NCBI GenBank assembly: GCA_946186895.1
Contig: CAMHOW010000002.1
Location: 48,227-112,226 of the forward strand
DNA from: an uncultured Fibrobacter sp.
Lineage (GTDB): Bacteria; Fibrobacterota; Fibrobacteria; Fibrobacterales; Fibrobacteraceae
Direction of reading: 5' to 3'
DNA: 64,000 bases
Below the pieces are notes generated by a model. It was not told the DNA's origin. It did not search any database and saw nothing but the letters and a program-made list of their open reading frames with translations. Every line of letters starts with the position of its first letter. The stretch's first letter is position 1. Positions 1 through 8,932 of the stretch are shown here, in pieces. The position numbers and the translations under genes are program-made.

Positions 1-2742
1 GCAAATCTCGTTGGTAGCGGGGTTCACAATCAACACATACAGGTCGACGTCAGAACCAATCCAGTGGAAGAACTCGTCACCGTCAAGGCTATCCGGGTCA
101 CCCGCCAACGGGTGCTTCCAGGCGGTCACCTTTCCGGCAGTGTCAACCGTCACCGGTTCAGCAAAGTCCAGACGCGGGGCGTAGAACTTGATCTTCGCAG
201 CCGTCTTCAAGGAAACAGTCTTCTCTTCGGGGTTGGCGTTCAAGCCGTCAAGGCCCTGGTAAATCCAGACGGTGTCGATACCGGTCTCGCCGACAGTTTT
301 CGGCCAGGTTACAGGAGTCTCTCCGGTCTTGGTGGCATAGGCGGTCATGCCCTTGTCCAGCACCAGAGTGTACTTCTGGCCAACAGCGCTCAGCAGGTCT
401 ACACCGCCGTCAGCAAAGGCAGACACATACACCGGCACGCGGGAACCAGCCAGGCCTTCACCCACGAAGGTCCACTTAGCTCCGGAGTTGTAGTAGGGGC
501 TCTTCTCGTCACCGGCATTCACCGTGTAGACAGAAGTCTGAGTCATCACGTCAAGGTTACCCTTGATACGGAAGTTGATGTAGGTACGGGCCTTTTCATC
601 CAGGTTACCCGAGACATCGTAGAAGTCGATAACCAAACGGTAGCTTCCCGGAGCAAGGCCGCTAATCTTGTCGGTGTTCACGATAGGCTTGAAGGGGTTG
701 CTGATATCGATACCGCCATACTGGAAGCCAGACTTACCGGATTCCAAAGCCGCGATTTCCTGGCCTGCCCTAGTGGTAATCTTGTACTTCAAGGTACCGT
801 ACTGCTTGATGGCGTCATCGCAAGCGTGGATAGTTCCGCCATCGCCACCGCCAGACTGACCAAGAGCCACAGAGGCGCAGGAGCCATCGCCACTCTTGTC
901 GTAGCAGACGCTATAGCTCGTTGTACCGTCCGAATTCTTTTTACCGTTGGCGTTCAGACCGCTGGTCTGCTTGATGAACATGTTGGTCTTGATAATCACG
1001 TTACTCATGGTGGTTCTGCGGTCGCAGAAGAAGATATCCAGAGAGTAGTCCTGTCCGGGAACCAGGAACCCGGCACCATACTTGGTGTTCAGGTTCTTCA
1101 GCACCACGTGTCCAGGAGCAGCAAGGTGGGCACCGCCGTTATCCACGGCAAGCCTCTTGTTGATAAACACCCAAATGTCATCGTCACCACGGAAGGTAAA
1201 TTCCTGGTCTTCGCTGTAGGTAAAGGTTGCATGGGATTCAAAGCAGAAGTGCTGGTTACGGGTCTGGCTACCCCAACGCTTGCCGCCACCGGCACCAACA
1301 TCCCAGTTCCACTTAACGTAGCCGGCGTCATCAGAAACGAACATGCCTTCGCAGTCCACACCGCCACTCCAGCCGGGGCCGTTGCACAGGTAGTCGAGGT
1401 TCGTGATTCCCGGATACTCCACCGTATATGTCACAGGGCCTTCGGCAGGGCGCTTCGTACGGCACAGTGTACACTTTTGCGGGCTTATGGAGGTAATCAC
1501 GTCGTTACCGGCAGTGGTCGGAGTTTCGTCTTCGCGAGGAGAGAATCCGCCTATGACGGTACCGTTCTTGACATGGTCAGAGTCAAAGGCCCAACGGCCA
1601 TCGGTTGCACGGGAGAAGGGCATATTGTAGCACACCACCTCGTTCTTGCCGGCGGTGTAGTTGAACAGCGTAGAGAACTTGTTATCGTCAGTAAAGCAAG
1701 TCTTGCCGTTAGCACTATTTGTGTTAAGGTGAGGTTTGTCGTCAGTACCCAGTTTATCCAAGACAATGTCGTGGCGCACGCCGGTACAGTTAGTCGCCTG
1801 CTCGGACGATTTACCTTGGTACTCCGAGAAAAGGTCATTCACTTCTACGTCGGAGTCGTAGATGATAGCGGCAAGGTCAAAGGAGCAGACACCGCTTACA
1901 CCGGGGTCCGTCACGAACAGGCCCTGGGCATCTTCCATGCCCTCCGGCCACTGGGAATCGTCAGGAATAAAGTACAGCCTATCGGTTCCAAGGGCATCCA
2001 GAATAGACTTCAGGGGAAGCGGAGTCGGTTCAGCCTCGTTGCCCCACAGACCTGTGGCACCCAGCTTTTCGTCGGGCTTGTTCTTGAGGTACACCAGCAC
2101 TTCGTCGGGAACCTTGCTTTCTTCGTAAACCATCATCATCCAGCCGCACATGTTTGCGGCCGTCGTCATCTGCACACCGGCGCCACCGTTGGCGCTGACC
2201 ATCATGTTGTCGGACTGCCACTCCTTGTCGTCGGGGGTAAGCACGTAGAGGTACTTGGCAGAAGGGGGCACCGTACCCACGTAGGTCTTAGGCGTGGCGC
2301 TCAAAGGATCCTGTGCAATGTAGACGGTATTGCCAACACCCGGGCAGGAAAAAACGGAATTGTTGGTAAGAGCGTTCTGGGCAGCTTCACCAGAATTCAA
2401 TTGAGTGACCCATCCAGTCAAGGATATAGCCGCAATGTCGCCCTGCGTAACACTGTTGAGGATACTGAAGCTGGTTCCTCCGTTTTCTTGGTGGCCAATG
2501 CCGCTCAAATCAAACGTGAAGTACCCATCTGCATCTAAGGTAGTGACATGGCCTGCTTCCGCTGCCGAACAATTTCGGTCTCCAAAATACGCCTGAGTCC
2601 AATTAGTAGGAGGCTTAAAGCGCACGGTTCCCGCGCACTGAGCATCTGCCGTGCCACTAAATGCACCAACAACGACCAGCAGTGCCGGTAAGAACTTTCC
2701 AAACACGTTCCCTAGACCCGAAATGGAAAACCTTTTTAACAT
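1..2742 (-). CDS. Fibro-slime domain surface protein, 3' end outside window
   Basis: The minus strand is open from an ATG at 2742 to the window edge (914 codons, no stop reached). The start follows an AAGGTG Shine-Dalgarno sequence. Residues 1-35 look like a signal peptide (basic MLKRF, hydrophobic LPALLVVVGAFSG, ADA cleavage). In the middle, FTFRGDDDIWVFINKRLAV followed by D-N-G-G-A-H is the signature of the fibro-slime domain, a PA14-like fold first defined in Fibrobacter cellulose-binding outer-membrane proteins. Several Cys pairs (SPQKCTLC, YSVCYDKSGDGSC) suggest an oxidising compartment. The C-terminal part visible here is beta-rich. Likely role: secreted or outer-membrane adhesin or carbohydrate binder (inference). 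A long open frame on the plus strand over the same DNA is a codon-bias shadow. Confidence 0.9.
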   Translation of the reverse strand, partial: MLKRFSISGLGNVFGKFLPALLVVVGAFSGTADAQCAGTVRFKPPTNWTQAYFGDRNCSAAEAGHVTTLDADGYFTFDLSGIGHQENGGTSFSILNSVTQGDIAAISLTGWVTQLNSGEAAQNALTNNSVFSCPGVGNTVYIAQDPLSATPKTYVGTVPPSAKYLYVLTPDDKEWQSDNMMVSANGGAGVQMTTAANMCGWMMMVYEESKVPDEVLVYLKNKPDEKLGATGLWGNEAEPTPLPLKSILDALGTDRLYFIPDDSQWPEGMEDAQGLFVTDPGVSGVCSFDLAAIIYDSDVEVNDLFSEYQGKSSEQATNCTGVRHDIVLDKLGTDDKPHLNTNSANGKTCFTDDNKFSTLFNYTAGKNEVVCYNMPFSRATDGRWAFDSDHVKNGTVIGGFSPREDETPTTAGNDVITSISPQKCTLCRTKRPAEGPVTYTVEYPGITNLDYLCNGPGWSGGVDCEGMFVSDDAGYVKWNWDVGAGGGKRWGSQTRNQHFCFESHATFTYSEDQEFTFRGDDDIWVFINKRLAVDNGGAHLAAPGHVVLKNLNTKYGAGFLVPGQDYSLDIFFCDRRTTMSNVIIKTNMFIKQTSGLNANGKKNSDGTTSYSVCYDKSGDGSCASVALGQSGGGDGGTIHACDDAIKQYGTLKYKITTRAGQEIAALESGKSGFQYGGIDISNPFKPIVNTDKISGLAPGSYRLVIDFYDVSGNLDEKARTYINFRIKGNLDVMTQTSVYTVNAGDEKSPYYNSGAKWTFVGEGLAGSRVPVYVSAFADGGVDLLSAVGQKYTLVLDKGMTAYATKTGETPVTWPKTVGETGIDTVWIYQGLDGLNANPEEKTVSLKTAAKIKFYAPRLDFAEPVTVDTAGKVTAWKHPLAGDPDSLDGDEFFHWIGSDVDLYVLIVNPATNEIC

Positions 2743-2796
2743 AGATTTTTCACCTTTTTAATATGCAACTAAATGCAGCAGGCCTGGGCCCGCTAC

Positions 2797-2808
2797 ATAA
2801 TACCCCCC
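2797..2808 (-). promoter_or_regulatory. Possible -10 element next to a G6 run before the fibro-slime gene
   Basis: Read on the minus strand, six G residues (2808-2803) run directly into TATTAT (2802-2797), a plausible -10 hexamer 54 nt before the fibro-slime ATG. No convincing -35 is visible, so the call is weak. Confidence 0.25.
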
Positions 2809-2893
2809 AAAATCTATTCTTTTATTATTGAAAAAGCAAACGAAAAATTGAAAAAAAAGGCAAATTTCAAAAAAACGTGACTGATTACAAAGC

Positions 2894-2924
2894 AAAAAGT
2901 CCCTGCGACAATGTCGGCAGAGAC
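2894..2924 (-). terminator. Intrinsic terminator after the first lipoprotein gene
   Basis: On the minus strand GTCTCTG...CAGGGAC plus CGAC/GTCG form an 11-bp stem with a bulged C and an ATT loop, followed by TTTTTG. It lies about 30 nt after the stop at 2956 and separates that gene from the fibro-slime gene. Confidence 0.75.
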
Positions 2925-2955
2925 CCTTTGTAAAATTACGTAAACGAATGATCGG

Positions 2956-4236
2956 TTACCAGGCCTGCATCTTAAAGGTAAACTCCTTATCCGAATAGAA
3001 ATAGACCTTGCAAGGTCCACCGGTCTGTACAGACACAAATCCACCGCAGGTATGCGAAAAGACCTGTTCGTCTCCGTTGCAGTCCCTAAGATGAACCGTC
3101 ATAGAGCCCCCGTTGCACCACCAGCTGCCAAACTGCAACGTATTGGAATTCGTCTTGTTCAGCTCCATGCAACTTCCCGGACTCACGTTGCCGAAGTTAT
3201 CCACATCCAGATTGACACTTGCGGAATTCAAGGCAGAGCACTTGAAGTTCCAACCGCCATTTTCGACAGTTGCCTTGTTGGAGCAGACGACATTGGCAGT
3301 CATCCCGTCGGCGTTAGACACAACGGCCGATGCGGTATACGCGCCTATCTCGGTGTAAGAGGCCGTCACGGACGCTCCCGTTCCCGAAATGCCGGTGCCG
3401 GTCCACGCATAACTCAGCTCATCGCCCTCGCCGGCGGTACACCCCTCAATTTTCCAATCGTATTCTACTGGAGAATTGTCGGCCAGATCCTTACTTGACG
3501 ACTTGAGGGTTGGCCCCACGCAGGAGCAACCCGTAATAGGGTGCCCCGTCACCTTTACGGCCGTGCACGTGGTCGTCTTAGTGTCGCCATCGATTGCCAC
3601 AGTGGGGGCATAGGAGCCAGCGCTCGAGAATGTCACCACAGGAGATTCATCCGTACTGGTCTCGATGTCGCCACCGGCAAAACTCCACTGGTAGCTAGTC
3701 GGAGCGGCACCGTTTGTCTTGAACTTCCACGTCACGGGTTCGCCCTTGACAACGGTGGTCGGCTCCGGCAGGCAATACTTGAGGGTTACGCCGCTTACGG
3801 TTGTAGAGCTTTGTATAGTAGTTCCCGCAGAACTACCGGGAACGCTAGCCGCCCCGCCAGAAGACGAGGTAACTTCGGAAATGACCTGGGCAACCGACGA
3901 AAGCGCAACGACCACAGCCCCGCTAGATTTTGGCTTTGCCGAAGAACTGCTTTCTTCAACAACGGTAGCCACAGAAGAACTGCTCTCGTCAAAATTCTCT
4001 AAAGTACCGCTAGCCCGCTCCATCGCGGCCTTGCAAGACTCATCCGCCTCGCAATCCGAGATGGCCTGGTTTCGCAGGGTCCACATATTTCCGGTATCGC
4101 CCTCTACAAATGGAGGACCATAATTCAGGAGGGCCATGTCATCATCGCCCACACGGGCCTCCACGGCACCATCACCGCAGGCCCAAAACGTAACCATAAG
4201 TGTTGCAGCAGCAACACACCAAAACACCCTTTTCAT
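2956..4236 (-). CDS. Ser-rich PKD/Ig-like surface lipoprotein (paralogue A)
   Basis: Predicted lipoprotein of 426 residues. The ATG at 4236 is chosen over a GTG 18 nt upstream because it follows GAAGGGAG and gives a standard signal MKRVFWCVAAATLMVTFWAC with lipobox Cys. After the Cys comes the module shared with the next two genes: DDDMALLNYGPPF, then a short helix with two Cys (DCEADESCKAAME). A Ser-rich linker (about residues 85-150) leads to two PKD/Ig-like domains, with GCSC at their junction and YAWTGTGISGT in the second. The last 100 residues form a Cys-rich beta domain (GSWWCNGG, HTCGG, GGPC). No catalytic motif is seen. Probable role: outer-surface binding or structural protein. Function is unknown. 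Confidence 0.85.
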   Translation of the reverse strand: MKRVFWCVAAATLMVTFWACGDGAVEARVGDDDMALLNYGPPFVEGDTGNMWTLRNQAISDCEADESCKAAMERASGTLENFDESSSSVATVVEESSSSAKPKSSGAVVVALSSVAQVISEVTSSSGGAASVPGSSAGTTIQSSTTVSGVTLKYCLPEPTTVVKGEPVTWKFKTNGAAPTSYQWSFAGGDIETSTDESPVVTFSSAGSYAPTVAIDGDTKTTTCTAVKVTGHPITGCSCVGPTLKSSSKDLADNSPVEYDWKIEGCTAGEGDELSYAWTGTGISGTGASVTASYTEIGAYTASAVVSNADGMTANVVCSNKATVENGGWNFKCSALNSASVNLDVDNFGNVSPGSCMELNKTNSNTLQFGSWWCNGGSMTVHLRDCNGDEQVFSHTCGGFVSVQTGGPCKVYFYSDKEFTFKMQAW

Positions 4237-4302
4237 AATACTCCCTTCTCCCACAATATGGAAAAATGAAATATCCCCGGTGGAAATATATAAACTTTTC
4301 CG

Positions 4303-6129
4303 CTACTCCTCTACTTCACGCTCAACGGAACACACCGTATTACCTTGGTAATCCAGCCTGTAAGTGTATGTACCGGGTTCCGTGGGGAATGTCAGCTGGT
4401 ACATATCGCCGTTAGAATACCTGTTAACGCTCAATGTGGTCAGCTTTTCGTTGTCCTGATACAGATCCATCGACAAGTTTGGCCCAATCACATTGGCATC
4501 CCAGTTACTGAACGACGACCCCGCCGTGAAGAAGTACTTGTTCTCCCAACTATGGAAGTTGAATCCACAACTCGTGGAGGTAATCTTCGGGTAGGCCGTG
4601 GTAACGAAACCCGTACAAACATCCTTGCCTCCATAGGTAACCGTGTAGCTGTACGTACCAAGCTCGTCGGGCACCGTAATCTTTCCGCTGTAGCCATTCC
4701 AACGGCTGACAGTCAGATTGGTGGTCTTGCCGTCTAGCGTAAGAACCATTGTGGCGTTGTCACCCATGGCATCGGTCCAGCCGGAGCACTTGTTCATGTT
4801 GAACTGAACCGAGGCACCCGGCATTACAGGCGTTCCCCAAGAGCATGTCGTGGTCAAGGTGGGATATTCTACCGTCAGCGGTGCGGTACACACCTCCTCA
4901 CCATCCATGGAAAGGGTGTAGGTATAGCTCCCTGTTGTAGTCGGGGCTGTTAACTGAACCGCATCGTTGTCACCGTTGGCAACAGAGATTGTCTTGGTCG
5001 TACCGCCGCCTTCAAGAGTCATGCTGGCCGTACCGGTAATCCCGGTGGCGCTAGCAGCCTTGAAGTAGAAGGTCTGACCAGGCACAACGCTCATGGAGGA
5101 CTTGTTGGCGTCGTAATTGTGTTCACCGAACCTGCAGCTAGCCCCCGGCAATTCCGAAGCCGTCACCGAGTTGCAAGTGGGGCTCATGGTCATGCCGTCG
5201 CTGTTGGTGACAGTCACCGTCGGCGCATAGGAACCCTTGGCCGAGATGGTCATGGTGCCCGAGGCCTCCGTTCCAGAAATTCCGCCACCCCAGGCGTAGG
5301 TAAAGGGTTCCGCTCCCGTGCAGCCGCTAACCGTCCAGGTGGCCTCCTTGGACTTTGAAGACGATACCACCAGGGATGTGGCAGGCGTGGTACAGGTACA
5401 GCCGCTCACCTTGATGCCGGTCACCTCCACCTTGGACTGGCACTTGACCTCTTTTTCCGTGGCAAGGCCCTTGTTTATCACCACCGATGCGCCGTAGGAG
5501 CCCTTTGCGGCATAGGTTACGGCAGGGGTCGCATCATTGCTGGTGGTAATGGAGCTCCCTTCGTCAAAGGTCCAGTCGTAGCTCTCGATAGTGACGCTGG
5601 AATTGATGGCCACATACTTCCAGGTGGCAGAGCCTCCCCTCTCTACGCTGGCCGGGGTCGGACTGCAAATACCGTTGACGATAGGCGTAGTGGACTTGGA
5701 AGACGAGGATACCACTGTCGTGCTGCTGACAGGGGTCGCGGCAGAACTGCTGGACACCACGGACGTGGTATCCGCCTGTATCGACGAAGAACTGGGTACT
5801 ACCGGCCCTTTCTGGGCAGAGGAAGAGCTTCCGCCCTTGGAAGATGAATCCGCGGCAGAGCTGCCACCCTCTTCTTGAGCTTCGCTAGAACTGAGGAACA
5901 CCTCTCCATTGCCGGCAGCCTTCTCCATGGCGGCCACGCATTGGGGGTCGTCGTTACAGGCGGCCATGGCGTCGGGAATGAGGTTCGCCATGCCATCTTC
6001 GTTGAACTCACCATAGTTCAACAGGGCCATCTCGTCATCGAGGTCCTTGGCTTCTATGGCGCCCATGTCGCAGGCCCATAAGAAGACTGCTATACATGCG
6101 AAAAATGCGCTTAAAAACACCCATTTCAT
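4303..6129 (-). CDS. Ser-rich PKD/Ig-like surface lipoprotein with three extra Ig repeats (paralogue B)
   Basis: Predicted lipoprotein of 608 residues. The ATG at 6129 is preferred because GGAG lies six bases upstream; a second ATG at 6139-6141 overlaps that site. Signal MKWVFLSAFFACIAVFLWAC, then the shared module DDEMALLNYG and a two-Cys helix (ACNDDPQCVAAME). Long poly-Ser stretches follow, then two PKD/Ig-like domains with a CTC junction. It differs from its paralogues in ending with three consecutive Ig-like repeats, each finishing in a GxYxYxxxxxGxxVC pattern (SYTYTLSMDGEEVC, TYSYTVTYGGKDVC, TYTYRLDYQGNTVC). The same repeat occurs in the giant pilin-like protein at 11.3-19.3 kb. Likely surface-exposed; ligand unknown. 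Confidence 0.85.
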   Translation of the reverse strand: MKWVFLSAFFACIAVFLWACDMGAIEAKDLDDEMALLNYGEFNEDGMANLIPDAMAACNDDPQCVAAMEKAAGNGEVFLSSSEAQEEGGSSAADSSSKGGSSSSAQKGPVVPSSSSIQADTTSVVSSSSAATPVSSTTVVSSSSKSTTPIVNGICSPTPASVERGGSATWKYVAINSSVTIESYDWTFDEGSSITTSNDATPAVTYAAKGSYGASVVINKGLATEKEVKCQSKVEVTGIKVSGCTCTTPATSLVVSSSKSKEATWTVSGCTGAEPFTYAWGGGISGTEASGTMTISAKGSYAPTVTVTNSDGMTMSPTCNSVTASELPGASCRFGEHNYDANKSSMSVVPGQTFYFKAASATGITGTASMTLEGGGTTKTISVANGDNDAVQLTAPTTTGSYTYTLSMDGEEVCTAPLTVEYPTLTTTCSWGTPVMPGASVQFNMNKCSGWTDAMGDNATMVLTLDGKTTNLTVSRWNGYSGKITVPDELGTYSYTVTYGGKDVCTGFVTTAYPKITSTSCGFNFHSWENKYFFTAGSSFSNWDANVIGPNLSMDLYQDNEKLTTLSVNRYSNGDMYQLTFPTEPGTYTYRLDYQGNTVCSVEREVEE

Positions 6130-6186
6130 AAGCCACTCCATACCCTATATTACACCTAAAGATTAATATATACTTTTTTTCGGCAA

Positions 6187-6235
6187 CGTAAACAAAAAAT
6201 TTCATTTTCTTGACAAAAGTCACGAAAAAACGCAA
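6187..6235 (+). promoter_or_regulatory. Orphan copy of the nuclease-type leader
   Basis: GTAAACAAAAAATTTCAT followed by TCACGAAAAAACG resembles the first half of the 108-nt leaders at 7636, 8825 and 10074, but no nuclease gene follows on the plus strand. It sits between the start of lipoprotein B and the terminator of lipoprotein C. It could be a relic, or serve as a minus-strand promoter region for lipoprotein B. Confidence 0.35.
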
Positions 6236-6262
6236 AAAAAGCCCTCCCAGGCAGGGAGGGCT
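6234..6262 (-). terminator. Strong intrinsic terminator after lipoprotein C
   Basis: AGCCCTCCC / GGGAGGGCT form a 9-bp perfect stem with a 5-nt loop. It is flanked by A-runs on both sides, so it can act in either direction. On the minus strand it ends the gene stopping at 6289. Confidence 0.9.
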
Positions 6263-6288
6263 AAAAAAATCAAATGAAATAGAATCGA

Positions 6289-7554
6289 TTAATACACACC
6301 ACATTTTCCAGCCGCAGTCAAATTGACCACAACCGCACTCGAGTTGCACGACACCGCAAAATACCACCCACTGTTGTTATTTCCAGTAGTCGCATTCGCA
6401 TAAGTATTGCTGCCACAAGTAACTGAGGAGCCGGACATATCAGATCCACCATTCTCACAATAGAAGAAGGAATAAGAACCAACACTCACCATAAGCGTAT
6501 TTTCCCCTGCAGGAACAGGCATTTTACCATTCATCTCACTAATTTCATATTTAGGATGATCCGAATCAATCACAGCTGGCGACGTACAGGTAATTGTTGA
6601 ATCTGTTTCAGCGGTACTAACAGTCACCTTGGGCGTAAGTGGGGTTTCTGCCTTAACGCCACTAAGGCTCATGGTCCCCGTTGCTCCTGTTCCCGTCGCA
6701 CCACTCCAAGAATATTTCGTAACAGCTGACTTACAGGACACATTCCAGCTAGCAGAGGCATCCTTAGCCACATCTACGGTTTCCGAAGTGGGCTTGCAGG
6801 AGCATCCTTCAATGGGGTCCCCGTTCACCCTGACAGAACCACAATTGATAGTCTTGTCACCAATTTTCAAAGTTGCGGAATAGCTATCCGCCTTGGTGTA
6901 GGTGGCCGTCGCCGTATTGGTCTTGCAGGGAGCGCTAGCCGTCCCTTCGGTAGACCCCGTCATGGTCCATTCACAGGTAGCGGCGTTCACCATGTTGTTG
7001 TAATCCATCACCTGTTGCACGCTGGCGCCGGCAGGCAGGCTAGCCTTGGTGAAAGTCCAGGTTACAGGATTACCCTTCCGGACAGAGGTCGGGCTTGGTG
7101 CGCAGGAACCGTCGGGCTTGGTGCCGTCAGAAATGACCGCGCTAGAGGCAGGAGGAGTATCGCCACCGGAGGCCGAACTGCCGGTGGGAGTCACCGATGC
7201 AGAGGAGGTGTTGACAACTGGTCCGGAGCCATTGCTCACAGGACCGCTGGGGCTGCTGGTCGGGGTTTCACCGCCGCCCTCGCCACCTTCGCCGCCCTCG
7301 GCACTGCTCTCGGGGGGCTCGTAGGTGGAGCCTTCCATCTTGGCCGCGCAGGCCTCGTCGGCGGAACAGTCCGCCATAGCCTGGTTCACAAGGGTATGCA
7401 TGTTGCCCTCGTCGCCTTCGGCAAACGGGGGACCATAGTTCAACAGGGCCAGCTCGTCGTCGCCGCCCTTTGTAATGACTTCGCCATCACCGCAGGCCCA
7501 AAAGGCTGCGCTGACGCCCAAAACAGAAAGTCCAATAAGAATTTTCTTGTTCAT
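6289..7554 (-). CDS. Ser/Gly-rich PKD/Ig-like surface lipoprotein (paralogue C)
   Basis: Predicted lipoprotein of 421 residues, starting at an ATG preceded by AGAGGT. Signal MNKKILIGLSVLGVSAAFWAC, then the shared module DDELALLNYGPPF and a two-Cys helix (DCSADEACAAKME). A Gly/Glu/Ser/Pro/Thr linker (EGGEGGEGGGETPTSS) leads to two PKD/Ig-like domains with a GCSC junction. The last 80 residues form a small Cys-containing beta domain ending GKCGVY. This domain differs from the C-terminus of paralogue A, so the family keeps its anchor and swaps its tip. It is the first of the three in transcription order. No enzymatic motif is visible. Confidence 0.85.
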   Translation of the reverse strand: MNKKILIGLSVLGVSAAFWACGDGEVITKGGDDELALLNYGPPFAEGDEGNMHTLVNQAMADCSADEACAAKMEGSTYEPPESSAEGGEGGEGGGETPTSSPSGPVSNGSGPVVNTSSASVTPTGSSASGGDTPPASSAVISDGTKPDGSCAPSPTSVRKGNPVTWTFTKASLPAGASVQQVMDYNNMVNAATCEWTMTGSTEGTASAPCKTNTATATYTKADSYSATLKIGDKTINCGSVRVNGDPIEGCSCKPTSETVDVAKDASASWNVSCKSAVTKYSWSGATGTGATGTMSLSGVKAETPLTPKVTVSTAETDSTITCTSPAVIDSDHPKYEISEMNGKMPVPAGENTLMVSVGSYSFFYCENGGSDMSGSSVTCGSNTYANATTGNNNSGWYFAVSCNSSAVVVNLTAAGKCGVY

Positions 7555-7635
7555 ACAAAAACCTCTTTGTCCTAAATATATCCTTTTTTACAGATATTTG
7601 GGAGGGGCCGGCCCGTAAAACGGCCTTTTTTCCAC

Positions 7636-7743
7636 GTAAACAAAAATTTCATGCCAGTTTCGTCACAAAAAAACGTCTTATACAGTACGGGGTTCTTCGC
7701 TCCGCCGCAGCCCGGGGCGCACCCGGAAAAAGAGAAATACATA
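7636..7743 (+). promoter_or_regulatory. Conserved 108-nt leader of Rpn-type nuclease gene 1
   Basis: Begins GTAAACAAAAATTTCAT, continues TTTCGTCACAAAAAAACGTC, then TTATAC at +43 (likely -10 region), then a GC-rich part up to the ATG. The two other nuclease genes downstream carry the same elements with exactly the same 108-nt distance to their ATG. Confidence 0.6.
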
Positions 7744-8742
7744 ATGACCAAAGAACAATACGCAGAAATGCTCCGCGACATCAGCGAAACACACAAGATT
7801 GGTGGCGACACCACCGCCTGCATCGCAAAATACCGCAAGCGATACAAGTTCGCCTACATCTACAACGACACCATCTTCAAGCAGATCTTCGGCAACCCCC
7901 AAAACATGGACATCACGGCAAACTTCCTGAACGCCATACTCAAGCTGGATGGCGGCGACTGTATCGACAAGCTCACCTTCGTGAACACCGCAGTAGAAGG
8001 GACCTTGAGCAAGTCAGTCATTTCGGACGTGGTTGTAGAGAGCGAGCCCCTCGAACGCATCGTGCTGGAAGTCCAACATGTAAAGGGCGACGCCTACAAC
8101 GACAGACTCGTCTACTATGTCGCAAAGCACACCGTGGCAAGCAAGGCACCCGGCGAGAACTACTGGCTAAGGAATCTGAACCTCATCAGCCTCCAGATGT
8201 TCGACGGATTCCCCGAATCCAGGAACTACAGGCACAGCATACGCCTCAAGAACCAGGAGAACGACGAGTTCTTCAAGAAGCAGACCATCACCCTTGTCGA
8301 GATTCCAAAGTTTCTGAAGGACGGCTACAGCTCAGACAACAGCATGCTTGCCCAGTGGCTCCGCGTAATCGACGGCCTGAACAACGAGAAGCCCGTTCCC
8401 GTGCCCGAGGGCTCGATATTCGCCCGCTTGCAGGAGAAGGCGAAATTGAGTATATTTACCGAGGAGTTCCTAGTAAGCGAGGCCAAGAACATGAGCGATC
8501 GCCAATACGAAATGTACGTAGAAAAGAAGCAAGCCCGTGCCGAGGGCTTAGCCGAGGGCCGTGCAGAAGGTCGCGAGCAAGGCCTGGCCGAAGGCCGTGC
8601 TGAAGGGCGTGCTGAAGGGCGTGCTGAAGGCCGTGAGCAAGGAATCGACATTCTAGAATCCCTTGGCGTGCCGAGCGAACTGATCGAGAAAGCGCGGAAA
8701 ATTGCAGCGGAGAAAGCCAAGGAATCTCCTAGTAACCTGTAG
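7744..8742 (+). CDS. Rpn family recombination-promoting nuclease / PD-(D/E)XK transposase (1)
   Basis: 332 residues. The ATG at 7744 is chosen because all three paralogues start M-T exactly 108 nt after the conserved leader begins; the frame is open further upstream but that DNA is leader. The N-terminal half is a PD-(D/E)XK fold: FKQIFG region, core Asp95 (SDVVVES) and Glu109-x-Gln111 (VLEVQ), as in PDDEXK_2/Rpn proteins that cut DNA and promote RecA-independent recombination. The C-terminus has tandem AEGR/EGREQG tetrapeptides (about residues 267-300), then a helix ILESLGVPSELIEKAR. A GAGG-N8-ATG inside the gene could start a C-terminal small protein (8491). Some E. coli Rpn proteins act in phage defence; that role here is inference. 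Confidence 0.88.
   Translation: MTKEQYAEMLRDISETHKIGGDTTACIAKYRKRYKFAYIYNDTIFKQIFGNPQNMDITANFLNAILKLDGGDCIDKLTFVNTAVEGTLSKSVISDVVVESEPLERIVLEVQHVKGDAYNDRLVYYVAKHTVASKAPGENYWLRNLNLISLQMFDGFPESRNYRHSIRLKNQENDEFFKKQTITLVEIPKFLKDGYSSDNSMLAQWLRVIDGLNNEKPVPVPEGSIFARLQEKAKLSIFTEEFLVSEAKNMSDRQYEMYVEKKQARAEGLAEGRAEGREQGLAEGRAEGRAEGRAEGREQGIDILESLGVPSELIEKARKIAAEKAKESPSNL
8491..8742 (+). CDS. Possible intragenic C-terminal product of nuclease 1
   Basis: An in-frame ATG at 8491 has GAGG at 8479-8482, eight bases upstream. It would give 83 residues (MSDRQYEMYVEKKQ..., AEGR repeats, final helix) without the nuclease core. The two sister genes have the same GAGG-N8-ATG at the equivalent place. In E. coli some rpn genes make a short C-terminal protein from an internal start that inhibits the full-length toxic nuclease. 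The analogy is inference. Confidence 0.45.
   Translation: MSDRQYEMYVEKKQARAEGLAEGRAEGREQGLAEGRAEGRAEGRAEGREQGIDILESLGVPSELIEKARKIAAEKAKESPSNL
8538..8642 (+). repeat. 12-bp coding minirepeats (AEGR)
   Basis: Degenerate 12-bp units of the type GCCGAGGGCCGT / GCTGAAGGGCGT encode AEGL/AEGR/EGREQG tetrapeptides in tandem. Three adjacent units near 8600-8630 are almost identical at DNA level, so copy number could change by slippage in steps that keep frame. Confidence 0.8.
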
Positions 8743-8824
8743 CATGGCACCCTAGCCAGACATTCAACCCCCGTGGATAGTGAATCCGCGGAGGTGTATT
8801 TGTATGTGAACTTATAAAAGCCAT

Positions 8825-8932
8825 GTAAACAAATTTTTCAGGCATATTTCGCCCCAAAAAAGCGTCTTATACATAGACGGGACCTTCCCCGTCTGCGATA
8901 CGGGCGTGTTCCCGCATTTAACGGAATCTAAA
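8825..8932 (+). promoter_or_regulatory. Conserved 108-nt leader of Rpn-type nuclease gene 2
   Basis: GTAAAC start, TTTCGCCCCAAAAAAGCGTC, TTATAC at the same offset as in leader 1, then two possible hairpins (GACGGG/CCCGTC and CGGG/CCCG) before the ATG. Distance to the ATG is again 108 nt. Confidence 0.6.

Noticed and set aside
64..2538. Long open frame on the plus strand (824 codons)
   Set aside because: It lies opposite the fibro-slime gene, has no recognisable domains and an odd composition. It arises from codon bias of the true minus-strand gene, which has a signal peptide and the GDDDIWVFIN signature.
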